A stretch of 64,000 nt of DNA from Chlorokybus atmophyticus (Eukaryota; Streptophyta; Chlorokybophyceae; Chlorokybales; Chlorokybaceae). Made by a program: the position numbers and the translations under genes. Below are positions 51,771 to 64,000 of the stretch, piece by piece (the stretch's first letter is position 1; each line of letters begins with the position of its first letter). The stretch is taken from contig RHPI01003156.1 of the NCBI GenBank assembly GCA_009103225.1, forward strand, positions 1,139,339 through 1,203,338, written 5' to 3'. The notes under the pieces are model-generated. The model had not been told where the DNA came from, made no database searches, and saw nothing but the letters and a program-made list of their open reading frames with translations.

Positions 51771-54700
51771 ATGGCGCTGGAGCTGACTGCTGCCGCCACC
51801 CTGGTGGTGTCACCCACGTCATTGTCGTCGTCGTCGCTGCTGTCGCCGTCGCCGTCGCTACTCCGCCAGGCCACCTGGCCCTCCGCAGCACCCGGCATGT
51901 GGAGGGCCAGGAGAGCTGTCGCAGGAGCGTTGGCAGCAGCCGCTTCCGCCTCCGCCTCCGCCTCCGCCGGCGCGTCTAGGGCTTCGTCCAAGGCGTCGTC
52001 AAGGGTAGGGTCCAGCTTCACCGCTTCCTCCTCCTGCTCCTCGTGCTCCTCTTCCTGGCTGGGCGTACTCTTCAGGCCGTCATTAGGCTGGTCTCAAGGC
52101 CAATTGCTCACAAGGGGGCAGGTTAGGGCTGCGGCACAGGCGGCCACCGCCGTCCTGCACTATGACAGGCGGGGCGGGGGCGCCGCTGTAGCAGAGCAGG
52201 AGGATGACAGTGACGCTGATTACTACGCGCAACCCAACCCCGAGCGAGACAAGGCAAGTCTGATTGTAGAAGTAAATCTCACATGAGCATTCTTTACATA
52301 GCATGCAGCTGTAAGACGAGTAGTGTTTGTACCCAAGTATCAAGTTGCAATTGTAAACTTTGCAACAAGAAACTCTTGTGTGGCTGTGTGTATATTTTAA
52401 GTGTCAATGCCGTGTGCGCATTGGCAATTTGGTTGTTGATAATTCCCATCACATCGGTTTGCTGCAGCTAGTGTTTAGATCAGTGCATTGGGTGCACAGT
52501 GGACACATCATGCAAGTCCAGGACACCTTAGAAATCACGGAAGCATCTTTTGAACCATGTTGCATGTTGCTGGTTTATGCAGGTCCTTGATGAGCTTGCA
52601 AAAGCAGCTGCAGTGTTACGGAAAGACCATCAGGCCGACATTGACGATGTACTTATTGTGGACACCGTCGACAAGGCTGCATGGCTCATCAAATGGCTGA
52701 CAGGGACCCAGCTCAAGGACGCCGTGCATGCTTGGGATGTTGAGGTATCAAGTGCGGTTGTGTCACTATCGCAGCATAGCTTGTGAGCAGTATGCTATGC
52801 TATGCTATGCTATGCTATGCTACATATAGATCTTTACCCGATGCTTTGGTCTGCAGACAACTGGGATTGATCCCCGTGCTGAAACGCCAGTTGGCCACGG
52901 CCGTATCATCTGCTTGAGCATGTACTGCGGCAAGATAGGCAGTGAGGTGATAACTTGCATGCTGCAATGTTGCCCCCACCCCACGCCCACCACCACCACG
53001 CGCGCAGCCTCCACTGCGCGCGCGTGGCGGGCATGGTTGAGTCTGATGTTACACAGAACGCAGTGTTGTTGTGATTTATTTTTGCTCTCTGCAAACGTGT
53101 TTTGAATGACCTTGGTAGTTGTCAGGCTCATGCAGACTCCCCACCGCGTTTCTGCTGCTTAGGTGTTCAGAGTGAAGGATGGTTCCCAGAAAGCTCGTGT
53201 TTGGATAGATTGCCTCCAAGCTGGCACGCACGACACCAATCAAGACATGCTGAACGTGTTGAAACCATACTTTGAGAATCCCAACATCAAGAAGGTATCA
53301 ACTCCAACACCGCACAAACCTGAAACCAGTCAGAGTCACTGACGTGCTCACACTGTTGTGGGTGACACCAACAACAGATTTGGCACAATTACGGGTTCGA
53401 CAGGCACATCCTGCAGAACCATGGGATTACTCCCCGCGGGTTCTCTGGTGACACCATGCACATGGCGCGCTTGTATGACTCCTCTCGCAGAGGCCTCCTG
53501 GGTTACTCGCTGGAGTCGCTGTCGTCGTGCAAGGAGTTGATATCGGGGCATGATGACCTCTGGGTACATGAGGAGATGCCCACACCCAAGGTGATGATGA
53601 TGTTAGTGGCGCTCGTTGTGGTGTGTTTGTGCCTGCGCTGTTTGGTTGTCAGTGGTGGTTGCTGATATTGTTCTATGTCGTGTGCAAGAACAGATACCTA
53701 TGAAAACGCTCTTCGGAAGGTTCAAATTGAAAAAGGATGGCACCGACAGCAAAGTGAAAGAGCTACCAAGTACTCTTGAGCTCCAGGTTGATTATCATGA
53801 TGCGTGCGTGCCCTTTCCATCGCGCGTGTACCTTAGATCGTGCTGTGTTCAATGATATCTGCTGGCCCTTTCCATCTGGTGTTCAGATTCTTCCCATGCA
53901 TAGAAGCAGCTGGATCAATTACTCGGCCAGAGACACTCAGATGACTTGGCTGCTGCACGAGGGCTTGAAGGTGAAGTTGCAGAGGACAAAACTCCCGCAC
54001 ACACCTGACATGCATCCGTTCCTGCTGAAGCTGACGTGAGTGGCAGCAGCAGTGAGCTGGTGGTTGTGGTGTAATGCATAACGATGTGATATGCGCAGTT
54101 GGCCATTGCAGGAGTCTTTATGACGTTTACGAACGCTTCTGGCGGCCTTTTGGTAACCTCTTGACAGAGATGGAGCACACTGGAATCTACGTGGATCAGT
54201 CGTACCTCAAAGACATAGAGGCGCAGGTATATGTCTTGCACGGTGGTGACGAAGTTAACTTTGCCATAACGTATGAAACCATCAGCGCGCTGGCAGGCGC
54301 TGGCAGACCAGGAGATGTACACCAAAGTCTTTAGAAATTGGGTCGCGCAGTACTGCCCCGATGCACGGTTTATGAATGCCGGGAGCGAGCAGCAGGTTGG
54401 CTTGCGATTGTGCACGCATGCTTCAATGTGTGCAACTCAGCTTTGCGGCATTGTGACTTTGTGACTGCTTCCGGTTCGCAGCTTCGCACGCTCTTCTTTG
54501 CTGGAGCCCAACAGAAGTCAGCAGAAGAGAGGGACGAAAATGGCAATGTGTTGGAGCCTTCAATTGTGGCGTTGGAGCGCACATTCAAGGTCAGGCATGA
54601 ACCTACAGCACTTGTGCTGCCGAACCATTCACAAAGTTGTTCTTGCAAGCTATGGATTGCACTTTTAAACTTGAGCCAGCCAGCTACTGCATGTGTAGTT

Positions 54701-57243
54701 TTCACAACAACGTTCTTGCCGCTTTGTTCAATCAAGCGCAATGGTGGCGCAACCTGTTAACACAACGCGCTGTCGGGTGTTGTGGTTCAGGTACCCAACG
54801 TGGATGGGTACATTGAGCCTGGCCGCGAGGGCAAGCCCCCCAAGAAGCAGCGCCCAATCACTCTGCGAGGCATTGTGCCCGCTGACAGGCCAATAGTAGC
54901 AGAGCTGTTCACTCCCAAGGGGTGGCCTGCTGTGAGTGGGGTCGTCATGCAGTCCTTGGCCGGCAAAGACCCAGGCACGCCACACGCCTTTTCCCGTGGA
55001 GCATGCTGTTGGCATGCAGTAGCAGCATGATCTAGTGCTTGTGTTCTTGTTTGCGTGGCGCAGCTTGGTGATTGACATCAGGCATCTGCTTGCAGAAAGT
55101 GGCAAGTACGGGAAAGCTTACGATGCATTTGGAGGTGGGGATCCAGGTGCTGCTGCGTGCAAAGCCATACAAGCGCTCTGTCAAATAAGCAGCATCAACA
55201 CGTTGCTGTCCAACTTCATACTTGCTCTGCAGGCAAGACAAGAAACGAAACTGTTGCTCTCAACTGTTGACACTGCTAACATTCCGTGTCAGGCTTGTAG
55301 ATACAAAAGATTGCATGCATTCATCAATGATCTGACAAACTCTGTGCCTTGCCAGAGTGACGCCATCAAGTCACCGGATGATCGGGTGCACTGCTCGCTT
55401 AACATCAATACAGAAACTGGTCGCTTGTCAGCTCGGCGACCAAATGTGCAGGTTAGTGTCTTATTTTGCAACGTAGTGTGGCGCATATGCACAACAGTTG
55501 ATGACATTAGTGACTGAACATGCCTGGTACATGAACACTTGTTTCAGAACCAGCCTGCTTTGGAAAAAGACAGGTACAAGATTCGCCGTGCATTCATGGC
55601 CACAGAGGGCAACGCGCTCGTTGTCGCTGATTATGGCCAGGCAAGCCGCAGTTGCACGCTCGCCTAGCCTTGTTGGAACTGTGTGTTACAATTGTCCTTG
55701 CCGTGTTGAAATCGTGTGTAGTCATTCTGTGCTGTTTCTGGTGAGCATTTTGGCCTTATTCTATATTTTGCTTGCAGCTGGAGCTGCGGATACTTGCTAG
55801 CATCACCAACTGTGCCAGCATGATAGAAGCATTCAAGGCGGGTGGTGACTTCCACTCACGCACAGCCATGGGGATGTACAACCACGTTCGCAAGGTGGAG
55901 ATCTGGGTGCTTGTTGTTGGAACTGTTGCGCTTGTTGTGTTCAATGTTGAAGGTTTCAAAGCTTTTGACAATGGTTGACTCTGTCGTCAGGCTGTTGACA
56001 ACGGTGATGTTTTGCTGGAATGGGACAAAGCCAAGGATGGGCCCGCCCCAAAGCCCATGTTGAAGGTGCTAGTGCAAACCACATTGCATGCTGCATTTGC
56101 ACTGGTTGTGGGCATGTGTTGTGCAAGCAGTTCGTCTCGCATGTTGACCATACTGGTTAGCAAGTGGTTGCTTTGCACAATAGCGTGACCAGTTTACAGC
56201 AACGCCCCTGGTGCCGGCATTGCGCTGAGCTGCTTTGTGTTTTAGGACGCTTTTGCTTCAGAAAGGCGCAAAGCAAAGACTCTGAACTTCTCAATAGCTT
56301 ATGGCAAAACAGCTGCTGGCCTTGCAAAAGACTGGAAGGTATCTTGGCGCAGTGCAGGGCTTGCAGTGCGGATACGCTTGTGCGGATTCTTGTGTACCAG
56401 TTCTCCGGCAAAGCTCACATATGGGGTGGTTGTGGCAGATTACACAAGAAGAAGCCATGGAAACTCTTGAGCTTTGGTATCGGGATCGCCCAGAAGTGCG
56501 CAAGTGGCAGTTGGCTCGCAAACAGCAGGTGTGATTAAGACTTTTTCATGCACGCATGCACTCGCTGCTGGACTGCAGCACCCTTGCAAATCTGCTGTAT
56601 TGCACGCTTGGCGGTAGGCTTCTTGCGCAAGTATTCATGGGCGCATGTTACAGGTGAACAACCACGGCTTTGTCGAGACCCTTCTTGGACGCAGGCGCAA
56701 CATACCTGAGGCCAAAATCAGCGCACGTGAGAAAAAGAAGCTTGAGGCAAAATGGAACCGCGACAATTTCCTTGCAAACCAGAAGCGCTACCATGGCGAG
56801 CGAGCGGCGATCAACACCCCCATACAGGTCTGTCAGCCATGCAACTGTTTCGTAGGTTGCGTGCTGCTGATTGTCAGTGCCTTCCAGGGCAGCGCAGCAG
56901 ATGTGGTCATGTTGGCAATGCTGGAGATTGAGAAGAGTCAGGTGTTGAGGGACTTGGGCTTCAAGCTGCTACTGCAAATTCATGATGAGGTGATTGCAAA
57001 TGTGCATTGTCGGCTGCGCGCGGTAAATAGGACGGGTCCACTCATCACAGCAAGTTGAGGTGTGCCAAGCATCAACACAGTTTTCCCTTGCAGGTGATTC
57101 TGGAAGGACCTGAAGCGCATGCCAAACAGGCGCTCCAGGAGGTGGTCAAGCTAATGGGCGCTCCGTTTGATGGAGAGAACATTCTGAAAGTGGACTTGGC
57201 AGTGGACGCAAAATGTGCAAAGACGTGGTTTGATGCCAAGTAG
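51771..57243 (+). CDS. POP: Plant-type organellar DNA polymerase (POP; family A with 3'-5' exonuclease)
   Basis: Replicates and repairs plastid and mitochondrial DNA. Twenty-one exons, including 51771-52253, 52583-52744, 52857-52946, 53163-53294, 53378-53590, 53694-53786, 53887-54035, 54112-54226, 54297-54395, 54482-54589, 54791-54974, 55096-55232, 55356-55451, 55548-55640, 55778-55894, 55991-56065, 56246-56338, 56439-56528, 56654-56827, 56888-56989 and 57094-57243, total about 984 aa. A Ser/Ala-rich presequence leads to the exonuclease: DVETTG (Exo I), HNYGFDRHIL (Exo II), YSARDT (Exo III). The polymerase has TGRLSARRPNVQNQPALEK, motif A VVADYGQLELRILA, motif B KAKTLNFSIAYGKTA, and motif C LLLQIHDEVILEG. 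There is no 5' nuclease domain, as expected for POP. The exon 2 region and the exon 11-12 junction are least certain. Introns 1, 11, 12 and 14 appear to use GC donors. Confidence 0.93.
52792..52822. repeat. (TATGC)n pentanucleotide repeat in a POP intron
   Basis: About six TATGC units between POP exons 2 and 3. Confidence 0.9.
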
Positions 57244-58897
57244 TTGCAGACATGTGTACAGGTAGCGCTTGCGATAGGACTCGTATTGTAGTGCATCTCC
57301 TTGGTCGTGACAGCCCCTCTGTGATGAAGGACAGTGAGCTTTCCACCCCTCCCAGTTTGGTGGCGCTGACACTACCACGACCACCAATGCAGCCACAGCA
57401 GCTAAGGCCCACCATGTTCTCATGAGCATACCTACTCACATCAACACCAAGCAAAGATCGCTAGAGCAACAGCAACCCAATCCAGGTGTCGTACTTTGAA
57501 GCATCGCATTGGTCATCGCACTGGTCATCCCATCACACCCAAAGGCCATGTGGGCAGGTGATACATTGTGGTACATGCATGCTTGCATGACTACCGGGGT
57601 GCTGGTATAGTTGATAGTCTAGGCGTAGTAGTGTAGCCCGGTGGTTGAAGGTATGTGAAGATGCACGCCTGCAGTGTGTTGACACAATGAATGACACTAT
57701 GCATGAGCTACCACGTCCCGCATTTTTTATACCTTGATGTGTGCTACGAAACTAGTGCATGCACTAGTGATAGGCAACTAAGCAGCAAGCATGACATAAT
57801 CTTTGCTGTTAGTAATTCAAGAGAACAGGCAAGTAGTCTACTATGGCTAGGCGGTAGCATAGGTTAGGCGAGAGCAGGCAGGCCCCACCCCAGTGCTTAG
57901 CAGCATCCAACTTAGCCTGCTTAGCATATTACAATTGTTGTACATGCCAGGTACAACAACCTCACATACAACTGTGGGGACTCTACTTGTGTATAGGTAA
58001 CTACGCATGCATGTTGACTAACGGGGCAAGGGCTTAGCGAAAGTAGCTACCTAGTTTGTATAGGTAGCCCGGTGGTGTAAGAAGTTGTTTGCTAGCGTTT
58101 GCAAGTGTGCGTGTGTGTGTGCATGTCATGTTCACAATGCAATGGGGTCACATGCATAACATTGCATATATGTTATACACAAGCAATGCCGCAGTTCAAG
58201 TTGTAAAACATATATCATAGTAGGAAGTTACATAATTGTAAGAAGTGAGAGGTTGCGCATGATAACATATTTTAAGATTTGAACTTGCAAATTTCATTCT
58301 CCTTGATTGTGCTAAAAATTGCTTGTGAGGTATCAACAATATGTAATGGTCTCGAATGCACATGTGCTTAACAAGGGTGTCAACGATGAACATGGCGGTG
58401 ATGGCCTGATTGATGCGATGATTGTAGTTATATGCACCTATCGAATGCACTTATTTGAGCAAAATTGAAGCGTGAAAGCAGCTTTTTTGCCCTATGAAGC
58501 TAATGCATAATACAGTGTTACATAATTTATAAAACGAGAGCTTTTATAACTTAATTGATGTATGTAAGTGATAAATGTTGCATAGGTGTACATACCTCTG
58601 TGCAGTTTTAAGAGCAAGTGATTGTGCACTATAAACAATATCGTGCATGCGCTTTGTAAGGAAACTATTGTTGATTACATGTTTCTATGCTCACGTGTAA
58701 ACTTGGTGGCGAAGAAAGTTGGGCGTGCCTTTCTTCGCACGCATGGAACTCTTACTCAAAGGTACCTATGCATTTTTCTGAAGGTGAGTGCAGCTCTTAA
58801 CCAAGTGTGCACATGTTGCATTGCATACAAAGATGCACTTGCAGCCGGTATGTCCTTCACGGCAATGGATACTCTTTGTTGCAGATGACCAGCACGT
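57244..58897. other. Intergenic, no gene recognised
   Basis: POP 3' region followed by increasingly AT-rich spacer (58180-58620). No coding frame of note. Confidence 0.4.
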
Positions 58898-59588
58898 ATG
58901 GCAAACTTCAAGTCCTGGCAAGCTTTCGCCAAGACTAAAGGACTGCGCATCTTGCAACCACCTGTTCGTGGGTGCGTACGTGCATTCATCTTGGAGTACA
59001 ACGCTCTTCTTCTCTTTATTCAAGCTGAGGTGGAGGCTAGTATAGGAAATTTTATCGCAAAAGCGCTACATGACATGCTGCAAATGGATATCGTTCTAGG
59101 GTCTCTAGCATTGTTGCCATTGTTAGACGAGTTGAGTGGGCTGACGGATGTCTGCCAGAAAAAGGATGTGCACTTTTTCACTTTGGCCGAGCTGATTGGT
59201 GCATGTATGCAATTGATGCAAAGTGAGTACGTGCTTAATAATGGTGCCTTCTCAAACCCATTGCTGAAGAAGATAACATTTGCTGCTTGTATAAGTGTGT
59301 GATCACCATGGCAATGCCAGCTTAGCCATAGAGCTATTGCATGATGGCGTCAAGTCCAATTGCATTGCATCTCAGGTTCTAAGCATGGAGGAAGACAGCT
59401 ATGACAAGTATTGTTACCAACAAGCACCCTTCAAGCTATTCCTTTGCAAGTCGGGCATGCGTAATGTTGACACCGGCAACGGCATTAACATGTCACCTCA
59501 CTTACAAAGCTGTCATCAACCAACCCAAGAGCCATCGCGCGTGACCAAATTTTGTGATATTCATGGCCATTTTTGGCCTTATTTGTAA
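58898..59588 (+). mobile_element. Decayed hAT-like transposase fragment (middle part)
   Basis: The frame 58898-59302 reads FKSWQAFAKTKGLRILQPPV, FILEYNALLLFIQAEVEASI, LLPLLDELSGLTDVCQKKDV and FFTLAELIGACMQLMQSEYV. The order 'LLPxLxxLSxxxQKxxV' followed by a helix resembles the domain before the C-terminal dimerisation region of hAT-derived proteins (ZNF862-like group). A shifted frame continues to 59588. There is no start region, DDE residues or terminal repeats. The family call rests on pattern memory only. Confidence 0.4.
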
Positions 59589-60720
59589 GGTACATGTTTT
59601 TTATGACTTGTGGCGGATATCGGCGAGTTATGAGTCTGCCGCGGATATCGACCGGGGCCCCAAGACCAGTCCGGAAGGTGCCAGAAAACGGAGGGCCAGT
59701 CGAGAAGGGCTCGACCAGATTTCTGGAAGGGCCTGGCGCCAAGTAGTATAACTTGACCATATGAGCAGCAAATTAGGAGATCTTTGGTGCGTTGGAAAGG
59801 TCTAGAAGTGTACTACAAGATTCTGCAAGAATATCTTAGCTTCTAGTTCCGTCTAGCGCTAGAATCGTCTAGACAGTAGCATGTGCAGACTGGTAGGTAT
59901 AAAAGTGACATTCTACAATTTGCAATACAACCTTTAGCTCCCTAGTTTCTGGTGTGCAAGCTTGGTGGTGGTTAGCAGGGGTTGCTAGCGTGTGGCCACT
60001 AGTGTGTGCTTGCTTGTGTGACGATCCAAGGCGCTACACAAGTCGGTGTGTAGCTTCGAGCGCATGCGCGTGTGTACGCGAGTGGCAGGGCGCGCGTGTG
60101 TGCTTGGCAAAGGGGGCAAGGTTCCGGTGTGAATACTGTGCCTTGGTGGTTGTGGATTGGACCAACTCACAGGTAGCAAGGCACGAGCACCGTCACAGTA
60201 ACCATGTCGCAAATTTTACATGGTGACTGTCTAAGGATTGAGGGACTGACGGGCTCCTGACCCTGCCTGACCTAACGGATTGGTCCATGAAGGGACTTAT
60301 AAAACGGCCGGTGTTACTCAGCAACATTTAATGACGGCCAGCGGTCGGCTGATAGCTACACGCGAGTAAAGCCTGCCTGCGATGAGTACAACGTAACGTC
60401 ACCGCATCTTCAAATGACGGCCAATCGCCGGTCGTCTATTTTGCTCGATAGCGACCTATCTAGCATAGCAGACAATTACCATTCGGTCATTTCTTGCGAC
60501 AATCGGCCGCCGGTCGTACCATAACCACCTTGCCGTATGCGCGGCGGCTTGCCTACTATGGCAAGCCAGTCACTGTCAGTCCCTATTCCGTGACCTACCT
60601 GCTTGTCGATGAGTCGATGAGACGACAGACCACTGGTCGTCCGTTAGTGCGGCGGCGACCTACAAATTATAACAATTAAGTGACCGCCCGTCCTTTATTG
60701 CCGGCGAGCAATGCGGAATG

Positions 60721-60811
60721 ATGGTACATGCAACTAATGTACCATACAAATGGTACGAAAACCCCGTTATAACAATAGCACCATCCTACCATTTTCATGG
60801 TACGATGGTGC
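60721..60811. repeat. Cluster of three overlapping or adjacent inverted repeats
   Basis: ATGGTACAT (60721-60729) pairs with ATGTACCAT (60737-60745); GTACCAT (60739-60745) pairs with ATGGTAC (60750-60756); a 15-nt arm pair with one mismatch spans 60778-60792 and 60797-60811. Confidence 0.85.
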
Positions 60812-60898
60812 CATTGTGACAACGCGTTTGAATCACTTGGGTTGCCTTAGGTACAAAAGCTCAACGGCTTCAAGCAAGTTAAACAGTTAAGTTGTGTG

Positions 60899-61153
60899 AT
60901 GGCGGCGGCGGCGGCGGCGGCGGATAGTAAACAAGTTTGCTTGGTGCTAACGTTGTGTTATGCGCAACAGCGCATGCGGCCTAACCGCCCTTCTTTCTAT
61001 GATTATTTCATTATTACTGACGACGCTCACGTGAGGTATCTAATCATGATTGAACAGTACCCAACAGGTACCTTTAAAGGTGGTACCTTCAATAATGGCA
61101 GGTACTATGAGGTACCTGTTAGTTATAATCCATTAGTGTATAGTCGCCGGTAG
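60899..61153 (+). CDS. Small ORF of unknown function in the palindrome-rich region
   Basis: 84 codons from ATG 60899 to TAG: an Ala run from GCG repeats, then RPNRPSFYDYFIITDDAHVR and FNNGRYYEVPVSYNPLVYSR. It resembles no family I know. Its 3' half contains several GGTACC palindromes, so the peptide may be incidental. Confidence 0.2.
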   Translation: MAAAAAAADSKQVCLVLTLCYAQQRMRPNRPSFYDYFIITDDAHVRYLIMIEQYPTGTFKGGTFNNGRYYEVPVSYNPLVYSRR

Positions 61154-61420
61154 CTAACTATTAGGTACCGATTGGTTACTTGTCGGTTAGGTTAAGTCCT
61201 TTTTGCTTGGGTGATGGGTATCCTTACAGGTACCTGTCAGTTGAAGTTAGTCCCTTTATGCATACGGTCGTCGACTGATGGTAACGGCCGTTATGCTCAA
61301 GCCCTTGTATCAAGACCGCCGGCAGACTGAACAACGACAGTCTGATGGAGTATTCTCAGACCCACGACCGTCTTATATATTTGGTCGGCCGTCAGGGGTA
61401 ACCCGCAAGAGGAGCATAAG

Positions 61421-62015
61421 ATGAGAGTTATAATCAAGGATGCTATACAAGAGGTCGTAGCAGATGTCAAGGCGCAAGCACGCAAGGCAGTTGAGTGGGT
61501 GCTGGCAGATTTTTATCAACGCTTCCCGCCGGATGACTTGTTGGAAGCGTTCCCCATTTTGCAACCAGCATACTAGACATTTTGCTCAATAAAATCTCAA
61601 GAAGAGTTTGATGAGAAGGCGTTAGCAACAGCTGGCACACTATTTCGCACGTACGGCAACGATGCAACACTCAGCCGACGGCATGCGTGTGCAGGCAGCG
61701 ACTGATGCTGCCAAAGTAGAGCGAGAGTGAGACAGTTTCTGGTTCAGGATGATAGCAGATGCTAAGCGTATCACCAACAGCACAACGACACAAGGATTCT
61801 GAGTCACAACGTTGGGAAACTCGGTTGTTGCCGACCGCATGTCTGAGTGCGTTCGGCTGGCCCATATGATGTTCATATTCCCGGTTGGTAGTATAGACAA
61901 CGAGCGCGACTTAATTTGCATAAATCTCGTCAAGGACACTTACCGCCATAAGCTTGCGTCTCAATGTGTGTGCATGTGGCTCGTTGCCGATTTACATATG
62001 CAGATATCTGCATAG
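61421..62015 (+). mobile_element. Decayed hAT-like transposase C-terminal fragment
   Basis: A short frame (61421-61576) codes DAIQEVVADVKAQARKAVEW and DFYQRFPPDDLLEAF; after stops the frame to 62015 has FIFPVGSIDNERDLICINLV followed by KDTYRHKL. The pattern 'PVxSxxxERxxxxxxxxKxxxRxxL' is the C-terminal dimerisation motif of hAT transposases. Several stops and shifts separate the pieces, so it is not functional. Confidence 0.45.
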
Positions 62016-62986
62016 TACACACGTCACAAGTGTGGCTGGGTAGAAAGAAGCGGCACATGCGATGCGTTGCATGACTCTATATGCTTTAATGCAATTTGCT
62101 TGTTGAGATGAAGCTTCCACTACAAGTTATTTGTGGCAATTGTAAAAACCATGCTTTTGCCACATTTAGCAAGTTGATTGCTTACTATGAGGTTATTGCC
62201 ACTGCATGGCGAGTAGCTACACAATGAACGGCCACTTCAACGCACATTGCCACATCGGCATGCGCACCAAACCCTTAGCAAACAACCCTGCTTATAACGC
62301 AATTCACTACCGGTATTCAAGCCAAGTTTTTTTATATTTCGGCTTGAAACTCACAAGCAAACATGCCTCAGCGCGCAAATGTGATCTACCAGTGTGCCAT
62401 CTGGCAATAATTCTTGCAGCGGCCTCTCCGTTAGAGCGCCGCCACCCGCGCTCCGACCTGCAGACTGCCGGGCAAAACTGCAAAGCGTGGCGTCAGGCGA
62501 GCCCCGACGAAGTGCTTGCTTTGCTCCGTGGGCGCGCGCCTGTATCGTGGCTTTGAGCATGCCACTCTCAAACGGTTGCATTTGCAGCGTCGCACTGCTG
62601 ACATAAGCTAGCTCATCGAAAGAGTTTGTAGCAGACCGCCAACTCGCTGTTCTGACCGTAAATCTGAGTGTATCGCACCATCGGTTTGGTGCGATACACT
62701 CGCGTCTCTATCCCGCCCTGCAGCAGCCGTACGGCGTGCGCATGAACAATAGTACAACGCCGTACACTTTACTACGAATGTATTGCCTTTCAATTCCCGT
62801 TGTACAAGTTGTTCTATGCAGAGCATTGTCGGAGCCTGTAAACGTTGCCACGACGTTACTGAGACATTGCGGCGGAGTGCATGCTCGTACAAGATTTGTA
62901 CCAAACACGTACGACTACTGTACGGCCTGGGAGTATTCCCGCCGCCAACTTCACATTGCTGGCCAGTTTTGCGCTATTCTGCAAAC
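62016..62986. other. Intergenic before the spondin-domain gene
   Basis: Holds a strong hairpin (62666-62701). The last 280 bases should include the promoter and 5' UTR of the next gene. Confidence 0.4.
62666..62701. repeat. 15-bp perfect inverted repeat with 6-nt loop
   Basis: GAGTGTATCGCACCA (62666-62680), loop TCGGTT, TGGTGCGATACACTC (62687-62701). About 285 bp before the spondin-domain gene. Confidence 0.9.

Positions 62987-64000
<1,014 letters not shown>

Larger units (their letters stand above)
59589..61420. other. Palindrome-rich region within the transposon remnant
   Basis: Differs in composition from the flanks: CGGCC/CGGTCG motifs recur between 60240 and 61390, with a TATA-like CTTATAAAAC at about 60297. 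Several ATGGTAC-type inverted repeats lie at 60721-60811 and five GGTACC sites at 61067-61235. A small frame at 60899-61153 starts with a (GCG)n-coded Ala run. Possibly an inserted element or its regulatory end. Confidence 0.35.

Overview
The window is nuclear DNA of a photosynthetic eukaryote of the green lineage, most likely a chlorophyte or prasinophyte-grade alga; the species cannot be read from the sequence. The genes are split by many short GT-AG introns. Several architectures are plant-type: a fused menaquinone/phylloquinone gene (PHYLLO), a fused P5CS, an ATXR2-type SET protein, a plant organellar DNA polymerase (POP) and a plastid-type N-acetylglutamate synthase. Introns and spacers are full of CA/GT, GCATGC-type and trinucleotide repeats. 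There is one assembly gap (24168-24772).

Layout. 1-2258 (-): squalene synthase, cut by the left edge. 2957-3274 (+): broken dehydrogenase fragment. 5567-8261 (+): ATXR2-like SET/MYND protein. 9973-11040 (-): TLDc protein. 11414-13963 (-): second, divergent squalene synthase-like gene with the same exon plan but lost catalytic motifs. 14561-18650 (+): Ariadne-like RBR ubiquitin ligase. 20485-22105 (-): tandem CCCH zinc-finger protein. 22106-25255: repeats, AT-rich DNA and the gap. 25256-26352 (+): NEDD8-conjugating E2 (UBC12). 28162-28790: frame-broken unknown ORF beside an AT-rich island. 29116-32137 (+): malic enzyme. 33681-35180 (-): tail-anchored coiled-coil protein. 35901-42868 (+): PHYLLO (MenF-MenD-MenC-MenH). 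43685-46639 (-): P5CS. 46881-49919 (+): N-acetylglutamate synthase. 51771-57243 (+): POP DNA polymerase. 58898-62015: decayed hAT-like transposon with palindrome-rich DNA inside it. 62987-64000 (+): secreted spondin-domain protein, cut by the right edge.

How the genes relate. Most are unrelated housekeeping genes. Three connections stand out: the two squalene synthase-type genes descend from one duplication; P5CS and NAGS, the two glutamate-consuming entry enzymes of proline and arginine synthesis, diverge from about 240 bp; and UBC12 lies near an Ariadne-type RBR, a ligase class known to work with neddylated cullins. Gene models were assembled by hand from splice sites, reading-frame continuity and remembered family motifs. 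Exon ends are exact where frame and motif agree and tentative where stated.
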